From Gammaproteobacteria bacterium (lineage in GTDB: Bacteria; Pseudomonadota; Gammaproteobacteria; Xanthomonadales; Marinicellaceae), in contig JAJRQG010000063.1 of assembly GCA_024280395.1 (NCBI GenBank), forward strand, positions 20,858 to 84,857: 64,000 nucleotides of DNA. The letters are read 5' to 3'. The position numbers and the translations under genes were made by a program. Shown piece by piece: positions 1 to 8,868 of the stretch. The notes beneath the pieces are model-generated. The model saw nothing but the letters and a program-made list of their open reading frames with translations. It had not been told where the DNA came from and did not search any database. Numbering within the stretch: the stretch's first letter is position 1; the number at the start of each line of letters is the position of its first letter.

Positions 1-3
1 AAA

Positions 4-996
4 TTACTCCATTGTTTTAGTGGCTGCTGGGATAACTTCAATAACATCAGATAATTTCTTATTAAGCGCATCAAATTTATAACTGGGTATCACATATGCC
101 CAATGTGTTAATTGCTTTTCGTAGGTATTGTTATCGCCCAAATTTTCGAATACTACTTTCATCAAAGTTTTGTCTTCTTTTGGGTAAAATGACAACTGGT
201 ATTGCAAACCAGAAAATAATTCATAAATTACTTTAAGAACGTTTTGCTCTGGTAAATCTTCATTATTGGCAATGGTTTCAATGGCGAACTTTTGCAATCC
301 ATTGGCCAAGGTATTAATTGCCAAGCCTGTTTTTAATTGGTGATTTTCTGGTAGATTCTTGATTACAAAACTTTTGTCTTGAGGGCTTAATTTATTGATG
401 GTGAAAGACTCTTTATCATCGGTTTTGAAAACCACTGATTTAATTTGTGAAATATCAACATCAAATAGTGTGTTCACAATCCAGTCTTTGCCGGCTAATT
501 TTACATCTAACTTACCCTGTGATAACCAAGTTTGTGCTTCATTATTCTTACGCACATAAATTCCTTGTGATTTTTGCGCTTGTTTACCAATTGAAATATT
601 GGCTATCTCTGCACCTCCTTTTTGCAATTTGATGCTCGTTGCTGCATCGTTGCCTGTTTCTGCCAATGATAACTTTCCATAGTTCTTAGGGTTACTGGTT
701 TTCTTTTCTTTGAGTTTAAATTTTCTCAAATCTAGCAATAAATTAGCCACTTTATTGGCATCCGCTATAAAGTTGTCGGCTTGCTGAACCCTCCAAGTAC
801 CATCAGTTTTGCTTAGACTAATAATCTTGTTATTTTTACTGATAACAATTTCATCAATATCATTGATTTGAGATTGTAATTCAGGAATTAAAAACTCTTC
901 TTGGGTTGATGTTGATTTTTTGCTATTAATCACCATCCAACTTATGCCAGCTAGGACGACAAAAGCCGCTACCAATATTTTAATACTACTTTGCAT
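4..996 (-). CDS. DUF4340 domain protein of a Gld-type ABC module
   Basis: This 330-residue protein has one N-terminal membrane segment (about residues 7-24) followed by a soluble region that would lie on the outer face of the inner membrane. Its composition and its place directly after a GldG-like gene match the DUF4340 family, which commonly accompanies ABC-2 exporters of this type. No catalytic motif is visible. The start is supported by a strong GGAGG ribosome site about six bases upstream, and the gene overlaps the end of the GldG-like gene by 11 bases, which suggests translational coupling. The stop codon lies at the extreme left edge of the window, so the gene is complete, but any further operon member beyond it is not visible. 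The exported substrate is unknown. Confidence 0.8.
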   Translation of the reverse strand: MQSSIKILVAAFVVLAGISWMVINSKKSTSTQEEFLIPELQSQINDIDEIVISKNNKIISLSKTDGTWRVQQADNFIADANKVANLLLDLRKFKLKEKKTSNPKNYGKLSLAETGNDAATSIKLQKGGAEIANISIGKQAQKSQGIYVRKNNEAQTWLSQGKLDVKLAGKDWIVNTLFDVDISQIKSVVFKTDDKESFTINKLSPQDKSFVIKNLPENHQLKTGLAINTLANGLQKFAIETIANNEDLPEQNVLKVIYELFSGLQYQLSFYPKEDKTLMKVVFENLGDNNTYEKQLTHWAYVIPSYKFDALNKKLSDVIEVIPAATKTME

Positions 997-2836
997 ATTT
1001 TCCTCCCTTCTTTTTGGGCCTTAACCTCAATACAAACACACCAAAAATACTGATTAAAAGAGGTATCATTCCTATGTTTATCATCTTCAAGTTACTGCCT
1101 AAGTTTTTAATGTCTTTATCAAGATTGCGCCTTACTTCTCTTAGTTTCTTTCTCACTTCGAGTTTTTCTGTTTGGAATTTTTGCAATTCTTGTTCCTGCT
1201 CTTGGCTCATTATCATGCGATTTTGTTGGCCTTTTTGCTTTTGTATTTCATTCAGTTTTCCCTCTGTTTCTCTTAAGCGTTGTTTCAATACGTTTTCTTG
1301 TTCGCGAAATTTCTTGTCCGAAGCTTTTTGTATTTCTATCACTTTTGTAAACGGTCGTGCCGAATTTTTTCGACCTCGAATATTGATCAAATCAACACTG
1401 CCTGCCATATTGTCCAATAGGTTGGTTATCATATTCCCATTATCCGCAAAGGCACTGAATACTTTTCTTCCAAAAAAGTTTTGACTTCTTACCCACATTT
1501 GATCAAATAAAACATCTACATCTGCAAATAAGACAATTTTAGGGTCATTGTTTTCAGTTACAACACTGGACTTATCAACTCCATCAATGCCTTCTGGAAA
1601 TGCGGTTTTGATACTTCCTGTTAATCTGCCCGCAATAGTTTTACTTTTCTCATCGGATTTAAATGTTTTATACAAAGTACTCGGATCAAACAAAAACTTT
1701 ATAGTGTCTGTAAGTACCGTACTTGACTCTTTTGAAGAGGACAATATACTTTGTAAATTATCAGATTCAAAGAAACCAGCCGTTGCCAAGTTAATGGTAT
1801 CCAGTTCTCTGGTAATGATATCTTTTTTGTTAAAAGCTTCACCTTTTAACGCCAAGTAACCCAAATGACGTGTGGGCCTTGAACTTTGTTGAGTTTGTAT
1901 ATTTAACGCATATTTATCATCCAACACCACTTGCTTAGGATTATATGTTACATTCCAAGCTGCAAATAAAGCACTCAAATCAGAAGTTTTGTCAGCTTGA
2001 TAGGCGGCCATTGGATTTTGAGGGTCAGCAATGACCACTTCTGATTGGGCAAGTGGATCAACAAACACCAACAATCTACCACCTTTCAATGCAAATTGGT
2101 CAATGGCAAATTGGGTTTTTTCTGATAGCTCTTTGGGGTGAATCAACATTAAAACATCAATGTCTTTATCAATACTTTCACTGTTTATATCCAAATGTTT
2201 GATTAAATAGTCTTTACTCAATTGCGTCAAAAAGACTTGAGCAGGCACTGATTCTCCTTTGACTTGATCGAATCTGGCTTTAATTTCGATCGAGCTCATT
2301 ATACCAATGGTGTTTTTCTCAGGACTATTCAAACTATTGATTAACTGAGCAATATCATACTCAAGAAAAGATTCTCTATCAGGTTGCATAAAAGGTATCA
2401 CTTCCAAACCGTCCAAAGTATTTTGGCCCACAAGTCCAAAAAATATATTTTCACCACCATCTCCAACAGGCAAGGCTTGCAAACCAAATTGTGCCGCTTC
2501 GTCTTCTTGAGGTGAAAAGATTTTTGGATCGATGAAAGAAACTTCTAACTTGCTATCAGAATACCGCTTCATTTCATTCAATAAGTCCAACACTGTGTTT
2601 TTATAAGTTCTCAATATAGGAATATGGTGTGTAGCTTCATCTGAAAAATACAATTTTATGTGTATGTTTTCATCTATATTTTTCAAGATGTTCTTTGTCC
2701 CATCATTGAGTGTAAACAATTTGTTTTCGGTTAAATCCAGACGTGTTCGAGAGAACAGACCAGATTGACTGATTATGACTGACCCTAAAAAGAAGATGCC
2801 AATCAGAAATAATATTTTAGTTGTGTTTGATTTCAT
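986..2836 (-). CDS. GldG-like ABC transporter auxiliary protein
   Basis: This is a 616-residue protein of the family of uncharacterised ABC-type auxiliary components (GldG/ABC_transp_aux). It has an N-terminal membrane segment (residues about 8-24), a long periplasmic region, a predicted coiled coil rich in Gln, Glu and Lys (about 525-590), and a second membrane segment close to the C terminus. A longer reading frame exists upstream to 2896, but the ATG at 2836 has an AGGAGAA site just ahead and begins a normal membrane anchor, so I chose it. It follows the permease by 11 bases and overlaps the DUF4340 gene. In Bacteroidetes the homologous module is tied to gliding. In proteobacteria the role is not established, and I infer only export or envelope function. 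Confidence 0.82.
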   Translation of the reverse strand: MKSNTTKILFLIGIFFLGSVIISQSGLFSRTRLDLTENKLFTLNDGTKNILKNIDENIHIKLYFSDEATHHIPILRTYKNTVLDLLNEMKRYSDSKLEVSFIDPKIFSPQEDEAAQFGLQALPVGDGGENIFFGLVGQNTLDGLEVIPFMQPDRESFLEYDIAQLINSLNSPEKNTIGIMSSIEIKARFDQVKGESVPAQVFLTQLSKDYLIKHLDINSESIDKDIDVLMLIHPKELSEKTQFAIDQFALKGGRLLVFVDPLAQSEVVIADPQNPMAAYQADKTSDLSALFAAWNVTYNPKQVVLDDKYALNIQTQQSSRPTRHLGYLALKGEAFNKKDIITRELDTINLATAGFFESDNLQSILSSSKESSTVLTDTIKFLFDPSTLYKTFKSDEKSKTIAGRLTGSIKTAFPEGIDGVDKSSVVTENNDPKIVLFADVDVLFDQMWVRSQNFFGRKVFSAFADNGNMITNLLDNMAGSVDLINIRGRKNSARPFTKVIEIQKASDKKFREQENVLKQRLRETEGKLNEIQKQKGQQNRMIMSQEQEQELQKFQTEKLEVRKKLREVRRNLDKDIKNLGSNLKMINIGMIPLLISIFGVFVLRLRPKKKGGKYAK

Positions 2837-2847
2837 TGTTATTCTCC

Positions 2848-3582
2848 TTAATCTGCTTTTTTTATGTCGAGTACAATCGATGTTGCATACAACCACACAC
2901 TGATTATCATCGTAAAATAGACGAGGTCACCCAAATCTAACACGCCTTTATTAATACTTGAATAGTGGGTTAAAAAACTGGTTGATGCAATCGAATCTAC
3001 AAAAACTTGTGGCAACCAAGCCGAAAACACATCAAGTACCATTGGCATACCCGCCAACAGAAACAGAAAACAAATAACTGCTGTGAGTATAAAAGCAATT
3101 ACTTGGTTTTTACTGGATGCTGAAATACAAGAACCAATAGCCAAAAATGCACCTGCCAATAGCAAACTACCAACATAACTGGCAATAATCAAACCATTAT
3201 CGGGTTCACCCAAATAATTAATGGACATCCAAATAGGAAAGGTAAAAAATAAAGCAATACCAATAAATATCCAAGCAGAAAAAAACTTACCTAAAACCAA
3301 ATCCCTTTGCCTAACTGGCAGTGTCATCAACAGTTCGATGTTACCACTGCGTCTTTCTTCTGACCACATGCGCATTGATACTGCTGGCACCAAAAACAAA
3401 TACAGCCATGGGTGGAAATTAAAAAACGGTGTCAAATCTGCTTGGTTACGTTCATACAAACCTCCCAGATAAAAAGCAAAAACCCCACTTAATATTAAAA
3501 ATATAACGATAAAGACATACGCAATAGGGGTTGAAAAATAGCCCTGTAGTTCTCTTTTAATAATGGCTAACATTGGGTTCAT
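2848..3582 (-). CDS. ABC-2 type permease (GldF-like)
   Basis: This 244-residue integral membrane protein has about six hydrophobic helices. The segment around residues 60-90 carries the conserved RMWSEERRSGNIELLMTLP stretch typical of ABC-2/GldF permeases, in which the EERRxGTxExLLxxP motif lies after the second helix. It would form the membrane channel for the ATPase encoded immediately upstream, overlapping it by the four bases ATGA (3579-3582). The GldG-like gene follows 11 bases later. The combination of ATPase, single permease, GldG-like and DUF4340 proteins is well known, but its cargo outside gliding bacteria is not defined. Confidence 0.85.
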   Translation of the reverse strand: MNPMLAIIKRELQGYFSTPIAYVFIVIFLILSGVFAFYLGGLYERNQADLTPFFNFHPWLYLFLVPAVSMRMWSEERRSGNIELLMTLPVRQRDLVLGKFFSAWIFIGIALFFTFPIWMSINYLGEPDNGLIIASYVGSLLLAGAFLAIGSCISASSKNQVIAFILTAVICFLFLLAGMPMVLDVFSAWLPQVFVDSIASTSFLTHYSSINKGVLDLGDLVYFTMIISVWLYATSIVLDIKKAD

Positions 3583-4529
3583 CGTACTGCCTCCTTTTGT
3601 CTCTTATCGGTATTTTCCATAGTAATGTTTCTAAATACTTCGTCCAATCGTCCTGGCTCCATGGTCAATCTTGTCACAGATATTTTGTGTTGTTTTAAAA
3701 AGGCACTGATTTCATCAAATATATAGACGCCTTGTGCTGGAAAAACAGTCGTTTTCTTTCTCCGAGCATCAAACTCAACATCTCGAACACATGACATGTT
3801 TCTGATCTCTGATAACAAGGGAAATTCTATTTCAGCTTCAAAGGTAACAGCATTGTGATACTTTGACATATTCTCTAGTTCTGAAGGGCTGTTGTCGGCA
3901 ACAATTTTACCATCAGCAATAATAATGGCGCGGTCACACACTTCGTGAACTTCTTCCAATATATGGGTTGAAATTATGATTGTCTTATCTTTTGCCATGG
4001 AAATAATAAGTTGACGAACGTCGTGTTTTTGATTGGGATCTAATCCATCAGTTGGCTCATCCAATATCAACACTTCTGGATCGTGAATAATGGCTTGTGC
4101 CAAGCCGACCCTTCTTTTAAAACCTTTTGACAAGGTTTCTATTCGTTGGTAGTAAACCTGCTCCAAGTTTATCCTATCAATAATTTCATCTGTTTTGGTT
4201 TGAATCAATTCTTTAGGGATACCACGCATTTGGGCAATGAATTTAATGAAGTCGCAGACACGCATCTCATCATAACTGGGAGCTCCTTCAGGTAGGTAAC
4301 CAATTTTATTTTTCAAACCAATTGGGTTATCAAACAAGTCTATACCACAAACTTTTATACTTCCTGAACTGGGTTGTAAAAAACCTGTAATCATTTTCAT
4401 GGTTGTGGACTTACCTGCACCATTGGGACCTAAAAACCCAAGAACCTCTCCTTTGTTGGCGACAAAGGACAAGTTATCAACGGCAGTAAACTGATTAAAA
4501 ACCTTACTTAAGTTTTTACATTCTATCAT
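3579..4529 (-). CDS. ABC transporter ATP-binding protein (GldA/NatA-like)
   Basis: This is a cytoplasmic ATPase of 316 residues. The nucleotide-binding domain shows Walker A GPNGAGKST (about residues 34-42), the signature LSKGF (133-137), Walker B LILDEPTDGLDP (from about 154) and the H-loop STH. The last 90 or so residues form the C-terminal extension usual for NatA/GldA-type exporter ATPases. An in-frame ATG lies four codons upstream at 4541, but the GAGGAAG stretch between the two ATGs is best read as the ribosome site for the ATG at 4529, which begins MIECKNLSK like other family members. It is the first gene of the four-gene minus-strand operon. Confidence 0.88.
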   Translation of the reverse strand: MIECKNLSKVFNQFTAVDNLSFVANKGEVLGFLGPNGAGKSTTMKMITGFLQPSSGSIKVCGIDLFDNPIGLKNKIGYLPEGAPSYDEMRVCDFIKFIAQMRGIPKELIQTKTDEIIDRINLEQVYYQRIETLSKGFKRRVGLAQAIIHDPEVLILDEPTDGLDPNQKHDVRQLIISMAKDKTIIISTHILEEVHEVCDRAIIIADGKIVADNSPSELENMSKYHNAVTFEAEIEFPLLSEIRNMSCVRDVEFDARRKKTTVFPAQGVYIFDEISAFLKQHKISVTRLTMEPGRLDEVFRNITMENTDKRQKEAVR

Positions 4530-4567
4530 TTTCTTCCTCAAATATTTACTAACAAAACTTATGCATA

Positions 4568-4573
4568 ATTATA
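4568..4573 (-). promoter_or_regulatory. candidate -10 box of the Gld-type ABC operon
   Basis: Read on the minus strand there is a perfect TATAAT about 40 bases ahead of the ATPase start codon. The region 17 bases further upstream reads TTCATT, only a partial -35. The position fits a housekeeping promoter for the operon, but this is a motif match only. Confidence 0.38.
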
Positions 4574-4725
4574 AGGTAAAAGTCACTATTAATGAACCAA
4601 ATTTCTGTCCTAGAATTAGCAACCGTTATTTTTAACAAAAATATTAAAAAAATCAAGCATAATTAATGATTTTAAATTAACATCACTTGTTAGTTTATAG
4701 TAGCCCGAAATAGTTCAAAAAATAT

Positions 4726-5748
4726 ATGATAAAACAACTCAACAGCTTACCAGATGGATTACTAGAATTAACTGCTGACAAGTTGTATACCAAAATTGAC
4801 AATCATACTTTGGTTCATCTAAATGGTAAGGTTCAACGACCAATTTTCATCTCAATTTTACAACACGGTGACGAATATACAGGTTGGGATGCGCTTAAAG
4901 ATTATTTAAACAATCACCAACACCAACTTCCACGCTCGATGACTATTCTTTTTGGCAATATACAGGCAGCAAGGTTTAATGTTAGACAATTAGACAACCA
5001 ACCTGATTTTAATCGTTCGTGGCCTAGCTATTTAAACCTAAATGACCCAACCGCTAATACCATGCGAGAGGTCACCGATCTGATGAAACTCCGAAAGCCT
5101 TTCGCCAGCGTTGACATACACAATAACTCAGGTAGGAATCCACACTATTCAGGCATAAATTCTCTGGACCAGGAGTTTTTGAATCTGGCTTCATTGTTTT
5201 CAGACACCATGATTTATTTTACCAGCCCTGTGGGGATTCAATCTGCCGCTTTTGCTGAATTTTGTCCCTCCGTTACCGTGGAATGCGGTTTATCTGGAGC
5301 TTCAGATGGCACTGAGCAAACACACACTTTTTTAGAATTGTTATTTAACCAATACAATTTAAAAAATGTACCTGGTATTCTCGAACACCAAAGGGTGTTT
5401 AAAATACATGCTACGGTAAAAATCAAACCTGAAATTGACATCAGTTTCGAACAAGACAATATTGACTTAGAATTGGTCAAAGATTTAGATGTATTAAACT
5501 TCCATCAGATCCAATCTGGCGAAGTGTTTGGCAAACTCAACAAGCAATTGTTTGACAATCAAGTAATGCCATTTGTTGTTACGGACAAAAATAACAATAT
5601 TATCACTGATGAATATTTTAAGTTAGCAGATGGTAAGGTCTGTTGTAAAAGTTCATTTGTACCCGCCATGATCACTCAAAATATCCAAGCAATTCGTCAT
5701 GATTGCTTGTGTTACATTATGCAACCAATCGATGTTGCTTTCAATTAA
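4726..5748 (+). CDS. zinc hydrolase, succinylglutamate desuccinylase/aspartoacylase-like
   Basis: This 340-residue protein is related to the M14-type AstE/AspA superfamily, which removes acyl groups from N-acyl amino acids or acts as a carboxypeptidase. The zinc ligands appear as HGDE (His47, Glu50) and DIHNNSG (His132). The catalytic glutamate is probably Glu186 in VTVECG. The segment around residues 93-99 (PDFNRSW) corresponds to the substrate-binding Asn-Arg region. There is no signal peptide, so it is cytoplasmic. The start has no clear ribosome site. The SDR gene begins 11 bases after the stop, so the two are probably co-transcribed. The true substrate cannot be assigned from the sequence, because it is divergent from classical AstE and no arginine-succinyltransferase genes are near. 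Confidence 0.72.
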   Translation: MIKQLNSLPDGLLELTADKLYTKIDNHTLVHLNGKVQRPIFISILQHGDEYTGWDALKDYLNNHQHQLPRSMTILFGNIQAARFNVRQLDNQPDFNRSWPSYLNLNDPTANTMREVTDLMKLRKPFASVDIHNNSGRNPHYSGINSLDQEFLNLASLFSDTMIYFTSPVGIQSAAFAEFCPSVTVECGLSGASDGTEQTHTFLELLFNQYNLKNVPGILEHQRVFKIHATVKIKPEIDISFEQDNIDLELVKDLDVLNFHQIQSGEVFGKLNKQLFDNQVMPFVVTDKNNNIITDEYFKLADGKVCCKSSFVPAMITQNIQAIRHDCLCYIMQPIDVAFN

Positions 5749-5758
5749 AGGTAAATCT

Positions 5759-6526
5759 ATGAAAACTAACAATGTAAAAGCCATTATCACTGGTGGTGTA
5801 TCAGGACTGGGACTTGCGTGCGCAAGAAAAATTATAGCAGATGGTGGAGAAGTCTTTCTATTTGATATTAATCAAGAAGCTGCAGATGCTGTTTTAACTG
5901 AACTTGGGTCTCGCGCACATTTCGCAAAAACCGATGTTAGCAATGAGAAGAATGTTGAAGAGTCTTGTCAACAAGCTGCTGATACAATGGACGGTATTAA
6001 TGTGGCCATTAATTGTGCTGGAGTATTATCTGCTGGAAGAGTCTTGGGCAGAGAAGCACCGATGGCTACTGATTATTTTTCTAAAGCGATAATGATTAAT
6101 TTAATTGGCAGCTTTAATATTTCTAAAACTGCTGCCAATATCATGCAGAATAATGAAGCTGATGCTGATGGACAACGAGGAGTTATTATAAATACAGCGT
6201 CTATCGCTGCTTATGAAGGGCAAATTGGTCAAGCGGCTTATTCTGCTTCAAAAGCAGGAATCATTGGCATGACTTTGCCCATGGCAAGAGAGTTTACACG
6301 CATTGGAGTTAGAGTCATGACCATTGCACCTGGCGTATTTATGACGCCGATGGTGTCAGGCATGCCAGAGAATGTTAAAGAGGCTTTAGGATCTGCAGTT
6401 CCTTTTCCTTCAAGATTGGGTTATCCAGCTGAATTTGCCGATACCATGGCTCATATTGTTGAGAATACTTATTTAAACGGTTCTGTGATTCGTTTAGATG
6501 GTGCCATCCGTTTACAAGCCAAGTAA
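5759..6526 (+). CDS. short-chain dehydrogenase, type-2 3-hydroxyacyl-CoA dehydrogenase-like
   Basis: This is a 255-residue classical SDR with a Rossmann fold. It has the NAD-binding TGGVSGLG motif (residues 11-18), an aspartate (Asp36) at the end of the second strand that favours NAD over NADP, NCAG at about 85-88, and the catalytic set Ser148, Tyr161 and Lys165 (YSASK). The C-terminal pattern (PFPSRLGYPAEFA and NGSVIRLDGAIR) matches HSD17B10/type-2 3-hydroxyacyl-CoA dehydrogenases, which oxidise short and branched 3-hydroxyacyl-CoA. The frame is open 20 codons further upstream, but the ATG at 5759 has an AAAGG site and begins right before the first beta strand. It lies just behind the zinc hydrolase gene and ends before a bidirectional hairpin. 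Confidence 0.85.
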   Translation: MKTNNVKAIITGGVSGLGLACARKIIADGGEVFLFDINQEAADAVLTELGSRAHFAKTDVSNEKNVEESCQQAADTMDGINVAINCAGVLSAGRVLGREAPMATDYFSKAIMINLIGSFNISKTAANIMQNNEADADGQRGVIINTASIAAYEGQIGQAAYSASKAGIIGMTLPMAREFTRIGVRVMTIAPGVFMTPMVSGMPENVKEALGSAVPFPSRLGYPAEFADTMAHIVENTYLNGSVIRLDGAIRLQAK

Positions 6527-6541
6527 ATATAATTCAGATTT

Positions 6542-6575
6542 ATATAGAGCGTTATCCAGCAATAACGCTCTATAT
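6542..6575. terminator. bidirectional hairpin terminator
   Basis: A perfect 14-bp stem (6542-6555 with 6562-6575) closes a six-base loop, and a short T-rich run follows on the plus strand. It sits between the convergent ends of the SDR gene (6526) and the Calx-beta gene (6590), where a terminator serving both strands is expected. Confidence 0.75.
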
Positions 6576-6589
6576 TTTATACATACTAT

Positions 6590-8866
6590 TTATTCAAAAC
6601 CATCTGCAAACAATACAAGGATTGGTTCAGGAATATGTGTTTTAAACACCACAAGTGCATTGTCAATACCTGCAGCTACAATTAACCAACTGCCATCGCT
6701 GGTAATTGCCAGTGATGTAGGACCATTCATTTTGGTTACTCCTCCCACCTCATCTTGTTCTAAATCCGCAAACTCTAAATCTCCATAACCAATAGATGTG
6801 GTTACATTGTCACGAGTAAATGAAACCATTGTAGAATCATCAAAGCCCAATACATATGCACGATCATCACTGGGGTTTGTAATGATTGCACTGGGAGAAT
6901 TCAAACCTATAAAGTCTGGATTGGCCTTGGTGAGTGTGGTATTAAATGTCAAAACACCATCAGCATTATTTCGATTAAATACAACTACAGCATCATCAGC
7001 TCTACCCAATGCATATACTTGTGCACCATCAGCACTAACAACGAGGTCTGCGGCAGCACCCAAGTCTGTCACACCTCCTATACCTGATTTAAACGAACTC
7101 ATATAATTTAATTTTCCTGTAGAGATGTCTCTATTGAAAACATTCAAAGCAGAACTATTATCAGCAACAACGTAAACATTTTTACCATCTGGTGAAACTT
7201 TTAAATTAATTGGTCTATCCATAAATGCAACAGTCACACCTGAATCATTGCTGTCATTCACACCATTCTTTTCAGTTTCCAATAGGGTCAACAGCCCTGT
7301 CATATCATCTATACTAAATGCAGTTATAGTGTCAGAAGCACTGCCTGCAGCATACAAATGCAAGCCATCATCACTAATAGCCAAACCATATACTTCTTGC
7401 AGCCCAAATTCACCTGCAACTGCTTCAATAAAATTAGTTATGAAAGTGAGTTCACCAGTGATTGAATCGATACCGAAAACAGACACTGTATTGTTACCAC
7501 TGGCAGCGGCATACAAATACTTACCATTAGGTGACAACACAATTTGCCTGATCAATTTAAAAGAAGCTGTTTCAAAACCGACCGTTGTGTTGTTAACGAC
7601 CGATAGAAAATTTAAAACGCCACTGCTAAATGAAAAGTGCAAAAGACTACCATTCCCATCCAATGATGAGACATAGACATGGCGATTATTATTACTAATA
7701 GCCACATCTGATGGACTAACCAATTCTGGAACAACACTATTATCCACTTCAACGGGATCTTTGGTTTGTTGTTCACGGTTGGCATCCATAATAAATCCAG
7801 TTAAAGTGGGTGTAATCAACTGCGCATTATTGACATTACTAATTTGCAATTTAATCACCTCAATTCCCTCAACAACAGCATCGGATAAGAAATCTACTGG
7901 AATAGTCACTTGTTGCTGTCCTGCGGTAATTATTTTGTTTCCAGCTGTTTGTGTATAATCAGCACCTTCAGTCGCTGTACCTGCAGCAGTTGTATAGTCA
8001 AAACTAATATCTTGCTCAAATGTTCTGGATAAAGTTAAAACGAAACCTTGAGTTAAAGTACCACTGGCTGGTTCAAACACCACCATGTCATTTCCTCTTA
8101 ATTCCGGCAAGCCATCATCGTCAAGAATCGTTGCTGTTCCGATAGGAAACTGAATAATAGCATTATTAGGATTGGACAAGAACACTTCAAAAGTTTCACT
8201 ACTTTCAATCAAAGTATCTCCACAAATTTCAACTTCAATCGTCGTTGATAACGATTGAGCTGCAATTGTCGCCACACCATTTTTATTGACATAATCAAAA
8301 TCACCCGTACAAGCATCTCCTTCAAGAGCCGATGTAGGAGAAGTTTGCTGGGTTCTCCAATCTACTGTGACCACTTCATCCGATACTTCTGATAAAGTTA
8401 TTTGCATACTTAACAAACTTGTTCCTGAATTTCCTTCTAACTTTTCGCCAGGCAATATATTTAGTACTCCCGAACTAGCCGCCAAATTTAATGGATCAAG
8501 ATCCAAGCGTTCTGCTGTGCCATAGTTTCCAACCAACACTTCAGCAACTAAATTTCCATTGATGAATACTGAGGCTGGGTCTCCCGGACGAGCATTACCA
8601 TGTTTTCTGGGGTCCACATCATCCATAGGAACTCTTAGTGCATATAAGCCACCCAATGAATCATCACTTCCCATCGAATAAATAGCCACTGTCAATAGCT
8701 GACTCTCAATAAAGATAGAAATTTCAGAATTGTTGGCTAAAGGTTCACCAAACCAAGTAGCAGTTCCATACAAAACAAAATCTGGTTGAGACAATTTTGC
8801 ATGAACTTGACTTGTCATGATTGAAAGAATCAATACGATAAATATCACTTTTTTATTAATTTTCAT
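6590..8866 (-). CDS. secreted Calx-beta and beta-propeller protein with DGFE tail
   Basis: This 758-residue exported protein has a signal peptide (residues 1-23, ending VHA). Next comes an N-terminal domain of about 100 residues that I do not recognise. Two Calx-beta-like domains follow (about 130-250 and 258-365, each ending in a DDD or MDAN turn typical of Calcium-binding Calx-beta repeats). A lactonase/YVTN-type beta-propeller fills about 375-745, with blades showing the pattern S-x-DG-x-x-VYVA followed by VFxRD and TGxLTF. The last residues are LFADGFE, with the stop directly after the Glu. It is the last gene of the five-gene run, three bases after the 2786-residue gene, and its propeller closely resembles those nested in the 4535-residue protein. 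Surface location is inferred; enzymatic activity is not indicated. Confidence 0.8.
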   Translation of the reverse strand: MKINKKVIFIVLILSIMTSQVHAKLSQPDFVLYGTATWFGEPLANNSEISIFIESQLLTVAIYSMGSDDSLGGLYALRVPMDDVDPRKHGNARPGDPASVFINGNLVAEVLVGNYGTAERLDLDPLNLAASSGVLNILPGEKLEGNSGTSLLSMQITLSEVSDEVVTVDWRTQQTSPTSALEGDACTGDFDYVNKNGVATIAAQSLSTTIEVEICGDTLIESSETFEVFLSNPNNAIIQFPIGTATILDDDGLPELRGNDMVVFEPASGTLTQGFVLTLSRTFEQDISFDYTTAAGTATEGADYTQTAGNKIITAGQQQVTIPVDFLSDAVVEGIEVIKLQISNVNNAQLITPTLTGFIMDANREQQTKDPVEVDNSVVPELVSPSDVAISNNNRHVYVSSLDGNGSLLHFSFSSGVLNFLSVVNNTTVGFETASFKLIRQIVLSPNGKYLYAAASGNNTVSVFGIDSITGELTFITNFIEAVAGEFGLQEVYGLAISDDGLHLYAAGSASDTITAFSIDDMTGLLTLLETEKNGVNDSNDSGVTVAFMDRPINLKVSPDGKNVYVVADNSSALNVFNRDISTGKLNYMSSFKSGIGGVTDLGAAADLVVSADGAQVYALGRADDAVVVFNRNNADGVLTFNTTLTKANPDFIGLNSPSAIITNPSDDRAYVLGFDDSTMVSFTRDNVTTSIGYGDLEFADLEQDEVGGVTKMNGPTSLAITSDGSWLIVAAGIDNALVVFKTHIPEPILVLFADGFE

Positions 8867-8868
8867 GA

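Noticed and set aside
1014..1859. Open frames on the plus strand opposite the GldG-like gene
   Set aside because: They lie fully inside a well-supported minus-strand gene, have no ribosome sites, and their products look like reverse translations rich in Ser and Phe.
2837..2896. A start at 2896 for the GldG-like protein
   Set aside because: It would overlap the permease gene, add an unusual Cys/Arg-rich extension, and has a worse ribosome site than the ATG at 2836.
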